Origin: Paracoccus lutimaris
GTDB taxonomy: Bacteria; Pseudomonadota; Alphaproteobacteria; Rhodobacterales; Rhodobacteraceae
Assembly: GCF_003337565.1 (NCBI RefSeq)
Contig: NZ_QPJL01000003.1
Coordinates: forward strand, 1-64,000
Reading direction: 5' to 3'
DNA length: 64,000 nt
The notes beneath the pieces were generated by a model. The model ran no database searches. It was not told the origin of the DNA and saw only the letters and a program-made list of their open reading frames with translations. Made by a program: the position numbers and the translations under genes. Below are positions 34,127 through 42,141 of the stretch, one piece after another; within the stretch, counting starts at the first letter, position 1; each line of letters begins with the position of its first letter.

Positions 34127-34578
34127 GGCTGGCCTTTCAGCATGCGGATGGCGTCGCGCAGGCAGCCCACCGCGATCGAGGTGAAACCGACAAAGACGGC
34201 GACATGGACGATCGACGAGGGCAGCCGCATCACCGGCGTCGGCCGGTTATAGCTTTTGATGCCGATCTGGACGGCCAGCCAGGCGATATAGGCCAGCGCC
34301 ACGGCCAGAAACAGCGACACGCCGATGGCGATCCAGCGCTGCGCTGCCTGCGGCAGCCGCGCTGTCACCAGATCGACACCGATATGCAGGTGCTGGCGCG
34401 CGCCCGCGGCCGCGCCGACAAAGACGATCCAGGCAAAGCCAAGCGTTGCCAACTCGCCCGACCAGACGGCGGGGCGGGGCGAGACATAGCGCGCCATCAC
34501 CCCCCAAGACACGGCGACAAAGACCACCGCCAGTGCCGCCGCCGCAACATGATCTTCCCAGTTCCTGAGCGCCCGCAT
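34123..34578 (-). CDS. TRAP transporter small permease (DctQ family)
   Basis: A 151-residue protein with four hydrophobic segments and the family segment SGELATLGFAWIVFVGAAAGARQHLHIGVDLV, the small membrane subunit of the TRAP transporter. ATG 34578 (MRALRNWED) is chosen although the frame stays open to 34638. The longer reading would overlap the solute-binding gene by nearly 50 bases. It is 11 bases after that gene and overlaps the large permease gene. Confidence 0.88.
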   Translation of the reverse strand: MRALRNWEDHVAAAALAVVFVAVSWGVMARYVSPRPAVWSGELATLGFAWIVFVGAAAGARQHLHIGVDLVTARLPQAAQRWIAIGVSLFLAVALAYIAWLAVQIGIKSYNRPTPVMRLPSSIVHVAVFVGFTSIAVGCLRDAIRMLKGQP

Positions 34579-34589
34579 GGCCTTTGCCC

Positions 34590-35570
34590 TCAGTTGTCCA
34601 GAATGGCGCGGACGGTCTCGTGCAGACCCGGCGTCCATTTGGGGAACTTGGTATAGACGACCTCGGTCGCGGCGCGGAACGCATCGGTATCGACGTCATC
34701 GACAAAGGTCACGCCCGCCCCTTCCAGATCGGTGCGCAGGGTCGTTTGCGATTCGGTCACCAGATCGGCCATGTACTTGCCGGCATCGACCGCTGATGAG
34801 GTCAGCACCTGTTGCAGTTCGGGATCCAGCGCCTGGTAGACGTCCTCGTTCAGGATCGGGCCTGAAAAGGCGATGAAATGGTTGGTCATCGAGACGGTCT
34901 TGGCGCTTTCGTATAGTTTCGAGCCCCAAAGCGACGACAACGGCGCCTCGGCCGCATCGACCACGCCCGAGGCAAGACCGGAATAGACCTCGGGCCAGGC
35001 CAGCGTCTCGCCACGCGCGCCCAGGGCGGCGAAGGTCTCGATCCACATCACGTTCGGCGGCACCCGGATCGACACGTTCTGCAGATCGGCCGGGGTGCGG
35101 ATTTCCTTGTTGGTGATGATCTGGCGACCGCCGAACAGCCAGTTCAGGGTCAGCACGCGGATGTCGTGATCGGCGGCGATCTGGTCCGAGATTCCGGCAT
35201 ACCAGTCGCTGTCCAGCAGTTTCTGGAAATCGGCCGGTTCGTTCAGCAGATAGGGGCCGTTCAGGATGCCGAAATCGGGAACGTAGTCCGACAGATAGCC
35301 GGGATCCGAGATCTGCACGATGGGCGCGCCCATGCGCACCTGCTCATACATGTCGATGTTCGAGCCAAGCTGGCCGGCCGGAAACACCTCGACCGCGATC
35401 CGTCCGGCCGAACGCTCCTCGACCAGTTCGGCAAAGCGTTCGGATGCCAGATGCATCGGTTCGGTCGTCGACAGCACATGGGTCACGCGCAGCGTGAGTT
35501 CCTGAGCCTGAGCGGCGATCACGGGCAACACGGCAAGGGCCGCGGCCAGGGGCAACGCAGCAGTTTTCAT
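34590..35570 (-). CDS. TRAP transporter solute-binding protein (DctP family)
   Basis: A 326-residue periplasmic protein with a signal peptide (residues 1-21, ending AAQAQ) and the TRAP-type receptor fold. The conserved arginine that usually binds a substrate carboxylate is probably in NVSIRVPPN (about residue 165). It precedes both permease genes, so this is a complete TRAP system. ATG 35570 is chosen because it starts the signal peptide with GGAGAG just upstream. It is divergent from a MaoC gene across an AT-rich region. Confidence 0.9.
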   Translation of the reverse strand: MKTAALPLAAALAVLPVIAAQAQELTLRVTHVLSTTEPMHLASERFAELVEERSAGRIAVEVFPAGQLGSNIDMYEQVRMGAPIVQISDPGYLSDYVPDFGILNGPYLLNEPADFQKLLDSDWYAGISDQIAADHDIRVLTLNWLFGGRQIITNKEIRTPADLQNVSIRVPPNVMWIETFAALGARGETLAWPEVYSGLASGVVDAAEAPLSSLWGSKLYESAKTVSMTNHFIAFSGPILNEDVYQALDPELQQVLTSSAVDAGKYMADLVTESQTTLRTDLEGAGVTFVDDVDTDAFRAATEVVYTKFPKWTPGLHETVRAILDN

Positions 35571-35644
35571 GAGTCTCTCCTCCACATGACGGTGCGGCCC
35601 CTTCCTCCTCGGATCGGGTCCTGCTGGCGGCTGTATGGCGGATT

Positions 35645-35692
35645 ATATTTCACTTGTCAAATTAATTTCTATATATGAAATGTCATGCAACA
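35645..35692. promoter_or_regulatory. AT-rich divergent promoter with inverted repeat
   Basis: The region between the TRAP and MaoC genes is strikingly AT-rich at 35641-35692. It holds the inverted arms ATTTCA (35647-35652) and TGAAAT (35676-35681), and a TTGACA-like box on the minus strand at 35655-35660. It is a likely shared control region, possibly bound by the IclR-type regulator encoded at 36241-37032. Confidence 0.5.
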
Positions 35693-35704
35693 AGAGGAGG
35701 CATC

Positions 35705-36163
35705 ATGGAACACGTGCGTTTCTACGAGGATTACGTGGTCGGCGAGGCTCGCGAGACCTTTGGCCGGACCATCACCGAGGCCGACATGGTCTTTCATGCC
35801 GGTCATTCCGGAGATTTCTTTCCGCATCACATGGATGCCGAATTCTGCAAGACCCAGCCGTTCAAGCAGCGCATTGCCCATGGCACGATGACCTTTGCCA
35901 TCGGCATCGGACTGACCGCGACCGAGATCAATCCGCGTGCCTTTACCTATGGTTATGAGCGGTTGCGGTTTCCCAAGCCGGTCTTTGCGGGTGACACGAT
36001 CCGCTCGACCGTGACCATCGGGCGCAAGGCCGAGGACCCCAAGCGCCCCGGCCACGGGCAGGTGGTCGAGATCGTCGAGACCAAGAACCAGCGCGGCGAG
36101 ACGGTGATGTATTGCGAACATATCCTGTTGGCCGAACGCCGCACGCCCGCCAGCCCGGCATGA
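35705..36163 (+). CDS. MaoC-family hydratase
   Basis: A 152-residue hot-dog-fold hydratase, shorter than but clearly similar to the one at 32210-32791. It shows RTITEADMVFHAGHSGDFFPHHMD, IAHGTMTFAIGIGL and TYGYERLRFPKPVFAGDTI. The HxxD-like hydratase residues appear intact. AGAGGAGG ends five bases before ATG 35705. It is read divergently from the TRAP operon and converges with the IclR regulator gene. A CoA-ester substrate is expected. Confidence 0.87.
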   Translation: MEHVRFYEDYVVGEARETFGRTITEADMVFHAGHSGDFFPHHMDAEFCKTQPFKQRIAHGTMTFAIGIGLTATEINPRAFTYGYERLRFPKPVFAGDTIRSTVTIGRKAEDPKRPGHGQVVEIVETKNQRGETVMYCEHILLAERRTPASPA

Positions 36164-36240
36164 CCGGGATGGCGGCAAGGGCATGGCTGACGCAGGGGTT
36201 CAGGCGGCGGGATGCCGGTTTTGCGAATCGCGTCCGGGGA

Positions 36241-37032
36241 TCAGCTCTTTGCCGCGCCGCCGCCCAGCCCGCGGCTCAGCGCGGCGGCGGCCTCGATGAC
36301 CGCCTCGCGGCAGATGTCGAAGCTGATCGGATCGCCGTAACGTTCCAGATGCGGGATTGTCAGCGCCGCCGCCGCATGGCCCGAATGGTCAAAGACCGGC
36401 ACGCTGATATTGACGATGCCGCGCACCACGAAACTGTCGCGGGTCTCATGGCCGGTGGCGCGGATACGGGCCAGCTCGGCACGGACCTCGTGTTCGGTCA
36501 GGTTCGCGGGCATCGGGATGCGGGTGAAATAGTCGCGCAGGACGTCCTCGGGCTGATAGGCCAGGATGACCCGGCCCGACGAGGCGCGCCACAGGTCGAT
36601 CTTGGCCCCCAGCCGGACCGACATGTTGTTGTTGCCGGGGCTTTGGACCTGTCCGATGACCAGCACGCTGTCCTCGGACAGGATGGCCAGATGCGTGGAC
36701 TGGTTCACCTTGCGGGCCAGCTGCTGCATGATCGGCGCCGACAGCGTCGTCAGCCTGCGGATCGGCGGGGTGCGATGCGCCACCTCGAACAGCAGCGTGG
36801 TCAGCGCATAGCGGTCGGTCAGCGGGTCCAGCGCCACATAGGCGCGGTCCTGCAACACGACCAGCATCCGGAATATCTCGCTGACCGAACGGTCAAGCCG
36901 CCGCGCGATCTCGGTCTGGCTCAGACCGGCCTCTTCGGTGGACAGCAGCTCAAGGATATCGAGCCCCTTCTCAAGCGCCGGAGCAGAGTACTTTTTCGTC
37001 GTTTCGGCGAGCGAGTCGTCGGGTTGCCGCAC
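36241..37032 (-). CDS. IclR-family transcriptional regulator
   Basis: A 263-residue regulator with an N-terminal winged helix (about residues 15-75, including LSQTEIARRLDRSVSEIFRML) and a C-terminal IclR effector domain (about 90-250). I place the start at GTG 37032, which gives the usual family length and has AGGTG upstream. The reading frame is open to 37164, but this would run through the promoter of the divergent CoA-transferase gene. It probably controls that gene and perhaps the TRAP/MaoC genes. Confidence 0.83.
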   Translation of the reverse strand: MRQPDDSLAETTKKYSAPALEKGLDILELLSTEEAGLSQTEIARRLDRSVSEIFRMLVVLQDRAYVALDPLTDRYALTTLLFEVAHRTPPIRRLTTLSAPIMQQLARKVNQSTHLAILSEDSVLVIGQVQSPGNNNMSVRLGAKIDLWRASSGRVILAYQPEDVLRDYFTRIPMPANLTEHEVRAELARIRATGHETRDSFVVRGIVNISVPVFDHSGHAAAALTIPHLERYGDPISFDICREAVIEAAAALSRGLGGGAAKS

Positions 37033-37091
37033 CTTGCACCTGTTACGCTGTCGGGGATTGCGGCTTTTACAACCAAAATGGACCAAAGCCA

Positions 37092-38249
37092 ATGACCGAC
37101 CCTGATTCTGCCCCGCTTTCCGGCCTGCTTGTCGTCGATCTGAGCCAGTTCCTGGCCGGGCCATATGCCGCGTTGCGGCTGATGGATCTGGGCGCGCGCG
37201 TCATCAAGATCGAGCGCCCCGAGACGGGCGACCTGACCCGCAGCCTTTACCTGACCGATACCGAGATCGGCGGCGATTCGACGCTGTTTCACGCCATCAA
37301 CCGCGGCAAGGAAAGCCTGGCGCTTGACCTCAAGGATCCGGGCGACCGCGCGGCGCTGACCCGGCTGATCGCGCGCGCCGACGTGCTGATCCAGAATTTC
37401 CGCCCCGGCGTGATCGAGCGTCTGGGCTTTGACTGGCAGACGGTGCGGCGGATCAATCCGCGCCTCGTCTATGGCAGCATCTCGGGCTATGGCGAGGACG
37501 GACCATGGGTGGATCGCCCCGGACAGGATCTGCTGGCGCAGGCGCGATCCGGGCTGATGTGGCTAAGCGGTGATGCAAGCGACGCGCCGGTGCCGATGGG
37601 GCTGGCCGTGGCCGACATGTTCGCCGGCGCGACGCTGGTGCAGGGGCTTTTGGCGGCGCTGGTCCGGCGCGGCGTCACCGGACGCGGCGGCCTTGTCCAG
37701 ACCAGCCTGCTCGAGGCGCTGGTCGATCTGCAATTCGAGGTGCTGACCACGCATCTCAATGATGGCGGGCGGCGGCCCATGCGCGCGGCGCGGGGATCGG
37801 CCCATGCCTATCTGTCCGCGCCCTATGGGGTTTACCGCGCCGCCGATGGCTGGCTGGTCATCGCCATGATGCCGGTGCCCCGGCTGGCCGATCTGATGGG
37901 ATTGCCGCTTGAGGAACGCTGGCGCGACGATCCGCGGACCTGGTTCACGGATCGCGACCGCATCCGCAGCCTGATCGCCGCCAAGATCGCGCAACGTCCG
38001 GTCGCGGATTGGCTGGCGCTGTTCGAGCCGGCCGATATCTGGTCCGCGCCAGTGATGGATTGGCCCGATCTGCTGACCCATCCCGGCTTTACCGGGCTGG
38101 GTCTGCTGCAGGACCTGCGCGGCGCCGCGCGCGATGTGACCACCACGGCCGCGCCGCTGCGCATCGACGGGGTGCGGCCGCATTGTGCGACGCCCTCGCC
38201 GCGCATCGGCCAGCACAGCGCCGCGATCCGGGCCGAATTTGGCCTGTGA
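37092..38249 (+). CDS. CaiB/BaiF-type CoA-transferase (paralogue)
   Basis: A 385-residue family III CoA-transferase closely similar to the one at 29954-31084. It shares the QFLAGPYA region, GARVIKIERPETGD, HAINRGKESL, FRPGVIERLG and GSISGYG. It is divergent from the IclR regulator. The direct repeat ACCAAAATGG/ACCAAAGCCA (37071-37090) lies immediately before its ATG and may be part of an operator. Two similar transferases in one region suggest activation of two related acids or two stereoisomers. Confidence 0.87.
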   Translation: MTDPDSAPLSGLLVVDLSQFLAGPYAALRLMDLGARVIKIERPETGDLTRSLYLTDTEIGGDSTLFHAINRGKESLALDLKDPGDRAALTRLIARADVLIQNFRPGVIERLGFDWQTVRRINPRLVYGSISGYGEDGPWVDRPGQDLLAQARSGLMWLSGDASDAPVPMGLAVADMFAGATLVQGLLAALVRRGVTGRGGLVQTSLLEALVDLQFEVLTTHLNDGGRRPMRAARGSAHAYLSAPYGVYRAADGWLVIAMMPVPRLADLMGLPLEERWRDDPRTWFTDRDRIRSLIAAKIAQRPVADWLALFEPADIWSAPVMDWPDLLTHPGFTGLGLLQDLRGAARDVTTTAAPLRIDGVRPHCATPSPRIGQHSAAIRAEFGL

Positions 38250-38340
38250 CGCTGCGCCGAACGCGGCATCCGCCGTAACGATCGGCATTGCGAAATCCGG
38301 CCGCTGAGCACAAAACGAAGTTAAGGTTGCACCTTCCGGC

Positions 38341-38391
38341 CCGGGAACTCATATTCCCGGCATAGTATAATGATGTCGATTGCAAGCAATC
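38341..38391 (+). promoter_or_regulatory. Probable promoter and operators of the type VI secretion locus
   Basis: A perfect -10 box TATAAT lies at 38366-38371. Just upstream, in place of a -35 box, is the inverted repeat CCGGGAA-CTCATA-TTCCCGG (38341-38360). Downstream is a second palindrome GATTGC-AA-GCAATC (38378-38391). The first gene of the locus begins at 38414. The arrangement suggests activator-dependent transcription with a further site over the start. Confidence 0.6.
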
Positions 38392-38413
38392 ACGTTGACC
38401 AGAACGGCAAAGG

Positions 38414-38998
38414 ATGACTTCGAACGTGGCCGACGACACGACCAGACCCCCGCGGCGAATGCTGCGCGATGCGCAACCGGCCGAGCTGTTCAGCGCGATT
38501 CCGCAATTGGGCGATCTGGTCAAGCTGCGCCCCCGCCCGGACGAGGACGGGCTGGTTTTTCTGGCCCGGCTGCGTGCCTCGACCACGCCGGAAGAGGCGG
38601 TGACCTATACCGCCTTCGCCGCCTTGCCGGGCGCCGCGACTGGCTGGGGCTATGAATGCCTGCGCCTGATGGCCGATCATCTGCAGCCGCAGGAACGCCA
38701 GACGATGCAGCGCATCGCGACCTGGCTGGCCGAACCCTCGATCCGGCAGCGCCACGAGATCATGCGCGAGGCGCTTTGGGCGCCGACCCGCAGCCCCTCG
38801 GTGCTGCTGGCGCTGGCGGTGGGCTGGTCGACCGGCGGTCCCGCCCCGAACGACCCCGAGCGCGCCCCGGCCCACAAGACCCCCGTGGCGCTGAACAGCG
38901 CGGTGCTGTCCTGCCTTGCGCGGGCGCAACTGTCGCGCCGGTCCTATTATCTCGCCCGATTCCTCGATATGGCCGAGGCGCTGTTTCGCGCCTATTGA
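38414..38998 (+). CDS. Small conserved protein at the head of the T6SS locus
   Basis: A 194-residue soluble protein, mostly helical, without signal peptide. I do not recognise a characterised function; it resembles the uncharacterised proteins often encoded immediately before tagH in T6SS loci (DUF6931-like), an assignment from memory. A conserved-looking core runs about residues 60-140 (GWGYECLRLMADHL, ALAVGWSTGG). The start is ATG 38414 with AAAGG directly before it; GTG 38426 is an alternative. It ends seven bases before tagH. Confidence 0.65.
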   Translation: MTSNVADDTTRPPRRMLRDAQPAELFSAIPQLGDLVKLRPRPDEDGLVFLARLRASTTPEEAVTYTAFAALPGAATGWGYECLRLMADHLQPQERQTMQRIATWLAEPSIRQRHEIMREALWAPTRSPSVLLALAVGWSTGGPAPNDPERAPAHKTPVALNSAVLSCLARAQLSRRSYYLARFLDMAEALFRAY

Positions 38999-39004
38999 TG
39001 TGAC

Positions 39005-40180
39005 ATGACCCTGACCCTTCAGATCGAAAACTTTCACGTGCTGGACGATGGCGGGCCGGTCAGCATCCTGGTGCCGGAAACCGGCATTCAGGTCGGCCGC
39101 CGCTCGGGCATGAACTGGGTGCTGCCAGATGCCAGCCGCTATATTTCGGGCCATCATTTCGACGTCGCGCTTGAGGACGGCAAATGGTGGCTGCATGACC
39201 GCTCGACCAACGGCACCTTTCTGCAAGGGCACCGGCACCGGCTGGACGGCCCGCATGCGCTGCATCACGGCGACCGCTTTCAGGTCGGCCAATATGTGAT
39301 CGTGGCGCTGTTCGACCTGCCGCAGGGCCACGCGATGACGCCCGGATCCTTGCCCGAGCATCGCATGGACAGCCCCGTGGACGAGCCGATGACCGATGAT
39401 CCGTGGTCGGTCGGCGCGGTCCATGCCCCGATTGAGGTCTATCCGGTCGAGATCGCCCGCCGTGGCCCCGATTTCGCCCGCGATTTCGTACCCTTCCCGA
39501 CGGTGCCGCCGACAGCCCCCGCGCCGGCTGCGGCGCCCGCGCCGCAACCCGCCCCGGCCCCTGTCCCGACTCCGGTGCCGGCGGCCGCCAGCCAAGCCGA
39601 CCCGTCGGCGGTGCTGCGCGCCTTTTGCGAAGGGGCGGGGCTTTCGATCGAATATGCCAAGGATGTCCCGGCCGAGGATCTGGCCCGCAATCTGGGGCAG
39701 GCGCTGCGCGCCACGACCACGCATATCATGGCCGCCTTGCAGGACCGTGCGGCGGCGCGCCATTTTACCCGCGCGGGCGAACGCACCATGCGCGGCGCAA
39801 CCGACAACAATCCGTTGAAATTCCTGCCCGATGCCGAACAGGCGATGGATGCGCTGTTCCTGCGTCCGCGCGCCGGCTTTCTGACCGGGGCCGACGGTTT
39901 CGATGCGGCGCTGTGGGACCTGCGCCGCCATCAAAGCGCGCTTTTCGCGGCGCTGCAGCCGGCCTTGCTGGCGCTGGTCGAGGATCTGGACCCCGGCAGG
40001 ATCGACACCGAGGTCAAGGGCGCGGCCCTGATGGGCAATCGCAAGTCGCGCACCTGGGATGAGTTCGTGACCCGCTGGGACGCCAAGACCGCCAGCGAAA
40101 ACGGCATGCTTGACGAGTTCATCCGCCTGTTCGCGCAGGCCTACCGCAAGGCCCATGACCGCGAGGGGCTTCCCGATTAG
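39005..40180 (+). CDS. tagH: T6SS-associated FHA-domain protein TagH
   Basis: A 391-residue protein with an N-terminal FHA phosphothreonine-binding domain (about residues 25-95; GRRSG, the S-x2-H turn, and DRSTNGTF are visible). An Ala/Pro-rich linker (about 165-200) and a C-terminal helical domain typical of T6SS FHA proteins (about 200-370) follow. Such proteins link T6SS assembly to threonine phosphorylation, but no PpkA kinase or PppA phosphatase gene is seen in this window. It sits 30 bases before tssA. Confidence 0.88.
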   Translation: MTLTLQIENFHVLDDGGPVSILVPETGIQVGRRSGMNWVLPDASRYISGHHFDVALEDGKWWLHDRSTNGTFLQGHRHRLDGPHALHHGDRFQVGQYVIVALFDLPQGHAMTPGSLPEHRMDSPVDEPMTDDPWSVGAVHAPIEVYPVEIARRGPDFARDFVPFPTVPPTAPAPAAAPAPQPAPAPVPTPVPAAASQADPSAVLRAFCEGAGLSIEYAKDVPAEDLARNLGQALRATTTHIMAALQDRAAARHFTRAGERTMRGATDNNPLKFLPDAEQAMDALFLRPRAGFLTGADGFDAALWDLRRHQSALFAALQPALLALVEDLDPGRIDTEVKGAALMGNRKSRTWDEFVTRWDAKTASENGMLDEFIRLFAQAYRKAHDREGLPD

Positions 40181-40210
40181 GCGCGGCGCCGCCGCAAATG
40201 AGGTCACGAT

Positions 40211-41548
40211 TTGTCTGCATTCAACCTGCTTGAGCCGATTTCGCCCGACAGCCCCTGCGGCCCGGATCTTGAGCGTCAGGACGACCCGGATTTTCTGGAC
40301 TACTATTTCGAGGCGGAATCGCGTCTGCCGGAACGCTATTTCACCCCCGGCCTTGCGCAGGACGGCCGCGAGGATCGCCAGTTCGATCCGCGTTCGGTTG
40401 ATCTGGCAGCGGAAGCCAGCGCGATCAATGGCTTGCTGCAACGATCGCGCGATTTGCGGCTGCTGAGCCTGCTGGCACGCTTTCAAGTCCTGGCCGGCCG
40501 GCTGGAGGAATTTTCGGCCACGCTCGAGGATATGGCAGCGCTGATGGCGCAATGGCCTGACGAGCTGCACCCAAGGGGCTCCGAGCGCCGCGCGGCCATT
40601 GATTCGCTCAACAGCCAGCCCGCCGTGGTGATGCCGCTGCTGCATTTGTCCATTCTGCCCAATTCCGAAGTGACGCTACGTCGCTTCATGGTTGTTAACG
40701 GCAAGGCGGCGGCGCGCGCCTCGGAACGCGACCTTGAGGGCGCGGATTTTCTGGGCCCGCTGCGCGCCGAAACAAATCAACGCGCAGTTGTGGCGGCCCA
40801 TGAGCGGCTGACCCGCGCCGCCGATGCGCTGCACCGTATTCAGCGGCTGGCGGCCAGCCATCCCGAGGCGCCCTTGCATCTGGATATGGGGGCGCTGAAG
40901 ACCGCGATTGCGGATATGCAGGCGATGATCGCGACAGCCCGGCCCGAGCTGCAACCTTGGTCCGCCAGCGCCCTGCCGCCCGAGCCGGAACCCGAACCCG
41001 AGACCCCCGCACCGGGCGCGATCCAGCTGCCGCCGACCGCCAGCGCCGCCTTGGCCACCTCAACTGCACCGCTGAAGATCGCGAACCGCGCCACGGCCTC
41101 GGCAGCGCTGGATGTGGTCCGGGGCTGGCTTGCGGCGCAAGAGCCGTCCTCGCCGGCGCTGGTTCTGGTGGCGCAGGCGCGGGCGCTGATCGGCAAGCCG
41201 CTGGTCGAGGCGATCGAGGTCCTGATGCCGCGCGAGGCGGCGGGCGCGACCCTGCGGATCGGGCAGGGCAGCCCCTTCGTTCTGCCCATGGACCGGCTCA
41301 AGGCGCTGACCCAAATCGGGCTTGAAGGGCAGGGGGCCACTCCTCCTGCGGCTGTAGAGCTGCCGCCCATCACCCAGCGGTCGGAACTTGTCGCTAAATT
41401 ACTTGAGGTTGAACGCTATTTCGCAGCCTGCGAACCGGCCAGCCCGGTTCCCTTGCTTCTTGCCAAGGCCCGTGAAATGCTCGACAAGCGCTTTGACGCT
41501 ATTATCGCTGAATTGCTGGCTTCCCCGGCGCAAACCGGTCAAGCCTGA
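40211..41548 (+). CDS. tssA: T6SS protein TssA (ImpA family)
   Basis: A 445-residue TssA protein with the characteristic N-terminal ImpA domain (LLEPISPDSPCGPDLERQDD through about residue 130). A variable Pro/Glu-rich linker follows (about 255-285), then a C-terminal region with family-like PASPVPLLLAKAREML. TssA organises baseplate and tail-sheath growth at the cytoplasmic side. The start is TTG 40211, supported by GAGG seven bases upstream; there is no closer ATG. Confidence 0.88.
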   Translation: MSAFNLLEPISPDSPCGPDLERQDDPDFLDYYFEAESRLPERYFTPGLAQDGREDRQFDPRSVDLAAEASAINGLLQRSRDLRLLSLLARFQVLAGRLEEFSATLEDMAALMAQWPDELHPRGSERRAAIDSLNSQPAVVMPLLHLSILPNSEVTLRRFMVVNGKAAARASERDLEGADFLGPLRAETNQRAVVAAHERLTRAADALHRIQRLAASHPEAPLHLDMGALKTAIADMQAMIATARPELQPWSASALPPEPEPEPETPAPGAIQLPPTASAALATSTAPLKIANRATASAALDVVRGWLAAQEPSSPALVLVAQARALIGKPLVEAIEVLMPREAAGATLRIGQGSPFVLPMDRLKALTQIGLEGQGATPPAAVELPPITQRSELVAKLLEVERYFAACEPASPVPLLLAKAREMLDKRFDAIIAELLASPAQTGQA

Positions 41549-41616
41549 TCGACGTTTTGGGGAATTGACTTGGTGGAAGTTTTAAAGTTTGCCTTGCGCA
41601 GTGGAGGAATAATCTG

Positions 41617-42141
41617 ATGGCCTCGGACAAGTCGACCGATTTTCTCAAACGCAATCGCCCGCCCCGGGTGAACATCTCGTACGAAGATCCTTACGATTCG
41701 GAAAAGATGGTTGAACTGCCCTTCGTGCTGGGCGTGATGTCCGATCTGTCCGGTAATGCTTCGCAAGTCGAAAAGCCCGACATGGAAGAGCGCGACTTTG
41801 TCGACGTCACCGCAGCGACGCTGGACGACTATATGAAAAGCATCGCGCCGGGCCTGTCCTTCAATGTCGAGAACAAGCTGGGCGGCGAGGGCGACAGCCG
41901 CGTCGGCGTGTCGCTGAATTTCGAAAGCATGGACGATTTCAACCCCGCCGCGGTCGCCCGCCAGATCCCGGCGCTGAAAAAGCTGCTTGAGGCGCGCCAG
42001 CACCTGGCGAACCTGCAGCGCTACATGAATTCCAAGCCCAAGGCCCAGGACCAGATCCGCAAGCTGCTGAACGACCCCGAGTTGATGGCAGCGCTGGCCG
42101 AACGGGAACAGAAGAAATCGGCTGACGGAGAGGATAGCTGA
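41617..42141 (+). CDS. tssB: T6SS contractile sheath small subunit TssB
   Basis: A 174-residue TssB (VipA/ImpB) protein, which forms the contractile sheath with TssC. Typical sequences are FLKRNRPPRVNISY, ELPFVLGVMSDLSGN and the helical C-terminus with PALKKLLEARQHLANL. GGAGG upstream supports the start, and its stop overlaps the tssC start by one base (TGATG), giving tight coupling for equal production. Confidence 0.95.
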   Translation: MASDKSTDFLKRNRPPRVNISYEDPYDSEKMVELPFVLGVMSDLSGNASQVEKPDMEERDFVDVTAATLDDYMKSIAPGLSFNVENKLGGEGDSRVGVSLNFESMDDFNPAAVARQIPALKKLLEARQHLANLQRYMNSKPKAQDQIRKLLNDPELMAALAEREQKKSADGEDS

